Part shown: positions 6,088 through 7,699 of the stretch, piece by piece
Layout: each line of letters opens with the position of its first letter
How positions within the stretch are numbered: the stretch's first letter is position 1
Assembly (NCBI GenBank): GCA_028706695.1
Contig: JAQTVU010000093.1
Span: 1 to 7,699, forward strand
Length of the DNA: 7,699 nt
DNA from: Mycobacterium sp.
GTDB taxonomy: Bacteria > Actinomycetota > Actinomycetes > Mycobacteriales > Mycobacteriaceae
Direction of reading: 5' to 3'
Translations under genes and position numbers: made by a program
The notes under the pieces: generated by a model
The model's input: only the letters and a program-made list of their open reading frames with translations
Databases searched by the model: none
Told to the model about the DNA's origin: nothing

Positions 6088-6722
6088 AGCGCCATCCTGA
6101 CGAAGTCGCGGTCCGCGTGTGGGGTCACTTCGCGTGCTTCACGCGTCCTGAGTACGCCACAGAGCGCGTGTCCTACCCGATGATCACGCCGCCGGCGGCC
6201 GTCGGCGTGCTCTCGTCGATCTTCTGGAAACCAGAGTTCGACTGGATCGTCACCCGAATCTGGGTCCTTACTGAGCCGCAGTGGATTTCGATGACCCGTA
6301 ACGAGGTTAAGAAGCGCGCCACATTGGGTGGCAGAATCGACGTACTTGAGGATAGGACGCAACGGCACAACCTCTTTCTCCGAGATGTGGATTACGTAAT
6401 CTTCGCTCGGCCATCGCCTCGGCCACACACGTCGGACCCGGTTGCCAAATACCGTGACCAGTTCCGTCGGCGGGTTGAGCGTGGCGCCTTTTTCGCACCG
6501 CCCTATCTCGGCTTGCGCGAATACGCTTCCTCGTTCGCGCCGGTGGATCTAACTGCGACGCGGCCGCTTTCCGGTCTGACGATTCCGGTCGGACCGATGA
6601 GCCTCGACCTGGGCTATCACGGAGACGGCGGAAGGTTGACCGAACCTGAGTTTTTCAACGCGACGGTTACCGACGGGATGCTCGACGACATTCCAGTGCC
6701 CGCGCGACTGAGGGGTCGATGA
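6084..6722 (+). CDS. cas5c: CRISPR-associated protein Cas5c (Cas5d), pre-crRNA-processing family, type I-C
   Basis: In type I-C, Cas5c replaces Cas6: it cleaves pre-crRNA in the repeat and then stays on the 5' handle as a Cascade subunit. The 212-aa protein has the family signatures in order: VRVWGHFACFTRPE (10-23), ERVSYPMITPPAA (27-39), IFWKPE (46-51), RNEV (72-75), RDVDYVI (100-106), FRRRVERG (127-134) and PPYLGLREYASSF (139-151). Length and layout are normal. The odd point is the active site. The B. halodurans enzyme uses Tyr46, Lys116 and His117 (from memory). Here the aligned positions read Phe47, Lys122 and Tyr123, so only the lysine is kept. This may be normal variation in the family or may mean altered processing. 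The start GTG overlaps the cas3 stop by 4 nt, and the end overlaps cas8c. Confidence 0.95.
   Translation: MKRHPDEVAVRVWGHFACFTRPEYATERVSYPMITPPAAVGVLSSIFWKPEFDWIVTRIWVLTEPQWISMTRNEVKKRATLGGRIDVLEDRTQRHNLFLRDVDYVIFARPSPRPHTSDPVAKYRDQFRRRVERGAFFAPPYLGLREYASSFAPVDLTATRPLSGLTIPVGPMSLDLGYHGDGGRLTEPEFFNATVTDGMLDDIPVPARLRGR
6710..6715 (+). promoter_or_regulatory. Ribosome binding site for cas8c (GAGGGG)
   Basis: GAGGGG ends 6 nt before ATG 6722 and only 3 nt before an ATG at 6719, which is in a different frame that does not give the Cas8c protein. The spacing and the frame both select ATG 6722. Confidence 0.6.
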
Positions 6723-7699
6723 TGTTATTAGGCAGCCTTGATGACCTGTACCGCCAGCTCTTGACAGAGGAGCGATTGCCCCCTGTCGGGTATCAACGAC
6801 GGCGGGTCCGGTTCCTTGTCGACTTGGACACTGATGGTCGATGCATCTCCATCATCGACACTTCCCCGGACGAAACGGTGCGAACCGTGCCCGATGTCGG
6901 CCGAACGAGTGGAGTCAAAGCATTCTTGGCGTGCGACAACGGTCAATACGTCCTGGGCCTGCCAAAGCGTAACGGTGACAAGGCTATGAGAGACGCTGTT
7001 AAGTGCAACGATGCATTTCTCGGGCGGTTAGATACAGCCGCGCGAGCGCTAGAAGCGGAAGACGGCGTGGCTGCGAAATCTCTACGCGTCATCGCCGACT
7101 TCGTTTCTGACCGCGATGAGGCTCTACGACAATTCAGGAATCGTAACATTCCGTGCGACTTCAACGACATCGGTGAACTACCTGAAGCCAGCGCTCGCAT
7201 CGCGCTCAGAGTTGACGGTGTTGATCCGGTCGAATTGCCCTCGATCCGAAGTTGGTGGGCAGAAATCGCCAACGATGACCTCAGTGGAGAAGTTGAAGGC
7301 TTATGTCAGATATCGGGCATCCGGTCGCGCCTGGCCAGAAAATTGCCCGGCTTATCGGTCAAGCCTGGAACTCCCCAAGCATTGATCTCCGCGAATTTCG
7401 ATGCGGCGGAAAGGTACAACGCGAAGCAATCCGGTGGCGCTCAGATCGCCGTGCCAGTTGCAATCCGCAGCCATCAAGCGCTGAACTGGTTGTTGTCAGA
7501 CGAACATCACCACAGGCGAATTGGCGATTTGACGTTCGTGTGGTGGCTGGCTGCTGACGTGGCATTCGATCCGTTCAACCTGATTGCACAGCCACACGAA
7601 GACGATGTCGCGGCTCTTCTTGCCTCACCATGGACCGGCCGTCGCGGACTGCGACCGTCGGATGACTTTCGCATGCTTGGCTTGTCGTTGACTGAAGGC
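6722..7699 (+). CDS. cas8c: CRISPR-associated protein Cas8c (Csd1), large Cascade subunit, 3' end outside window
   Basis: Cas8c is the large subunit of the type I-C surveillance complex; it recognises the PAM and helps load Cas3. The frame from ATG 6722 stays open for 326 codons to the last base, so this is roughly the N-terminal half to 60% of a family usually near 550-620 aa. Csd1-like segments in order are SLDDLYRQL (5-13), PPVGYQRRRVRFLVDL (20-35), GVKAFLACDNGQYVLGL (64-80), RIALRVDG (159-166), WWAE (178-181), GLCQISG (193-199, the Csd1 C-x-V/I-T/S-G site), ANFDAAERY (224-232), ALNWLL (253-258) and DLTFVWW (269-275). An ISANFD segment replaces the more usual SFN sequence of the family. 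The ATG overlaps the cas5c TGA by one base (TGATG), so translation is coupled. The order cas3-cas5c-cas8c is the canonical I-C order, and cas7c is expected next. No frameshift or stop is seen in the visible part. Confidence 0.9.
   Translation, partial: MLLGSLDDLYRQLLTEERLPPVGYQRRRVRFLVDLDTDGRCISIIDTSPDETVRTVPDVGRTSGVKAFLACDNGQYVLGLPKRNGDKAMRDAVKCNDAFLGRLDTAARALEAEDGVAAKSLRVIADFVSDRDEALRQFRNRNIPCDFNDIGELPEASARIALRVDGVDPVELPSIRSWWAEIANDDLSGEVEGLCQISGIRSRLARKLPGLSVKPGTPQALISANFDAAERYNAKQSGGAQIAVPVAIRSHQALNWLLSDEHHHRRIGDLTFVWWLAADVAFDPFNLIAQPHEDDVAALLASPWTGRRGLRPSDDFRMLGLSLTEG

Noticed and set aside
7116..7565. Small + strand frames 7116-7385 and 7303-7557 as genes downstream of cas5c
   Set aside because: They are out-of-frame shadows of cas8c, which is open through the whole region and carries Csd1 motifs.

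Overview
The window looks like a mycobacterial chromosome, probably a Mycobacterium or close relative. The evidence is high GC, strong G/C bias at third codon positions in the left half, and a left-hand gene set that closely resembles the M. tuberculosis proteins as I recall them. That set is the acyltransferase-like Rv3026c, the IscS cysteine desulfurase Rv3025c, the tRNA thiouridylase MnmA (Rv3024c), and the stand-alone MetE-C-like protein Rv3015c. All genes in the window lie on the + strand.

Layout: 1-269 is the 3' end of the acyltransferase-like gene. 303-1478 is a full-length iscS-type gene with one in-frame amber codon at 591-593, so it is annotated as a pseudogene. 1479-2555 is mnmA, starting at the base after the iscS stop. 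2556-2687 is a short intergenic stretch with a likely leaderless promoter. 2688-3701 is the MetE-C-like gene. 3702-3834 is an intergenic junction with a 20-bp tandem duplication and a promoter-like box exactly 6 nt before a GTG start. From 3835 to the end runs the first part of a type I-C CRISPR-Cas operon: cas3 (3835-6087), cas5c (6084-6722) and cas8c (6722 to the window end, incomplete). No CRISPR repeats are present. cas7c, cas4, cas1, cas2 and the array would be expected downstream, outside the window.

Functionally, IscS would supply persulfide sulfur to MnmA for 2-thiouridine at tRNA position 34, so the amber codon in iscS bears directly on its neighbour. The cas genes form a tightly coupled interference module: Cas5c and Cas8c belong to the Cascade surveillance complex, and Cas3 is its nuclease-helicase. 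Their looser codon use and their position where M. tuberculosis (from memory) has ligA suggest horizontal acquisition into a housekeeping region.

The system is a recognisable I-C module rather than a new type. The points most worth checking are the amber codon in iscS, the replacement of two of the three catalytic residues of the Bacillus halodurans enzyme in Cas5c, the tandem repeat at the insertion junction, and the leaderless promoter layout of cas3.
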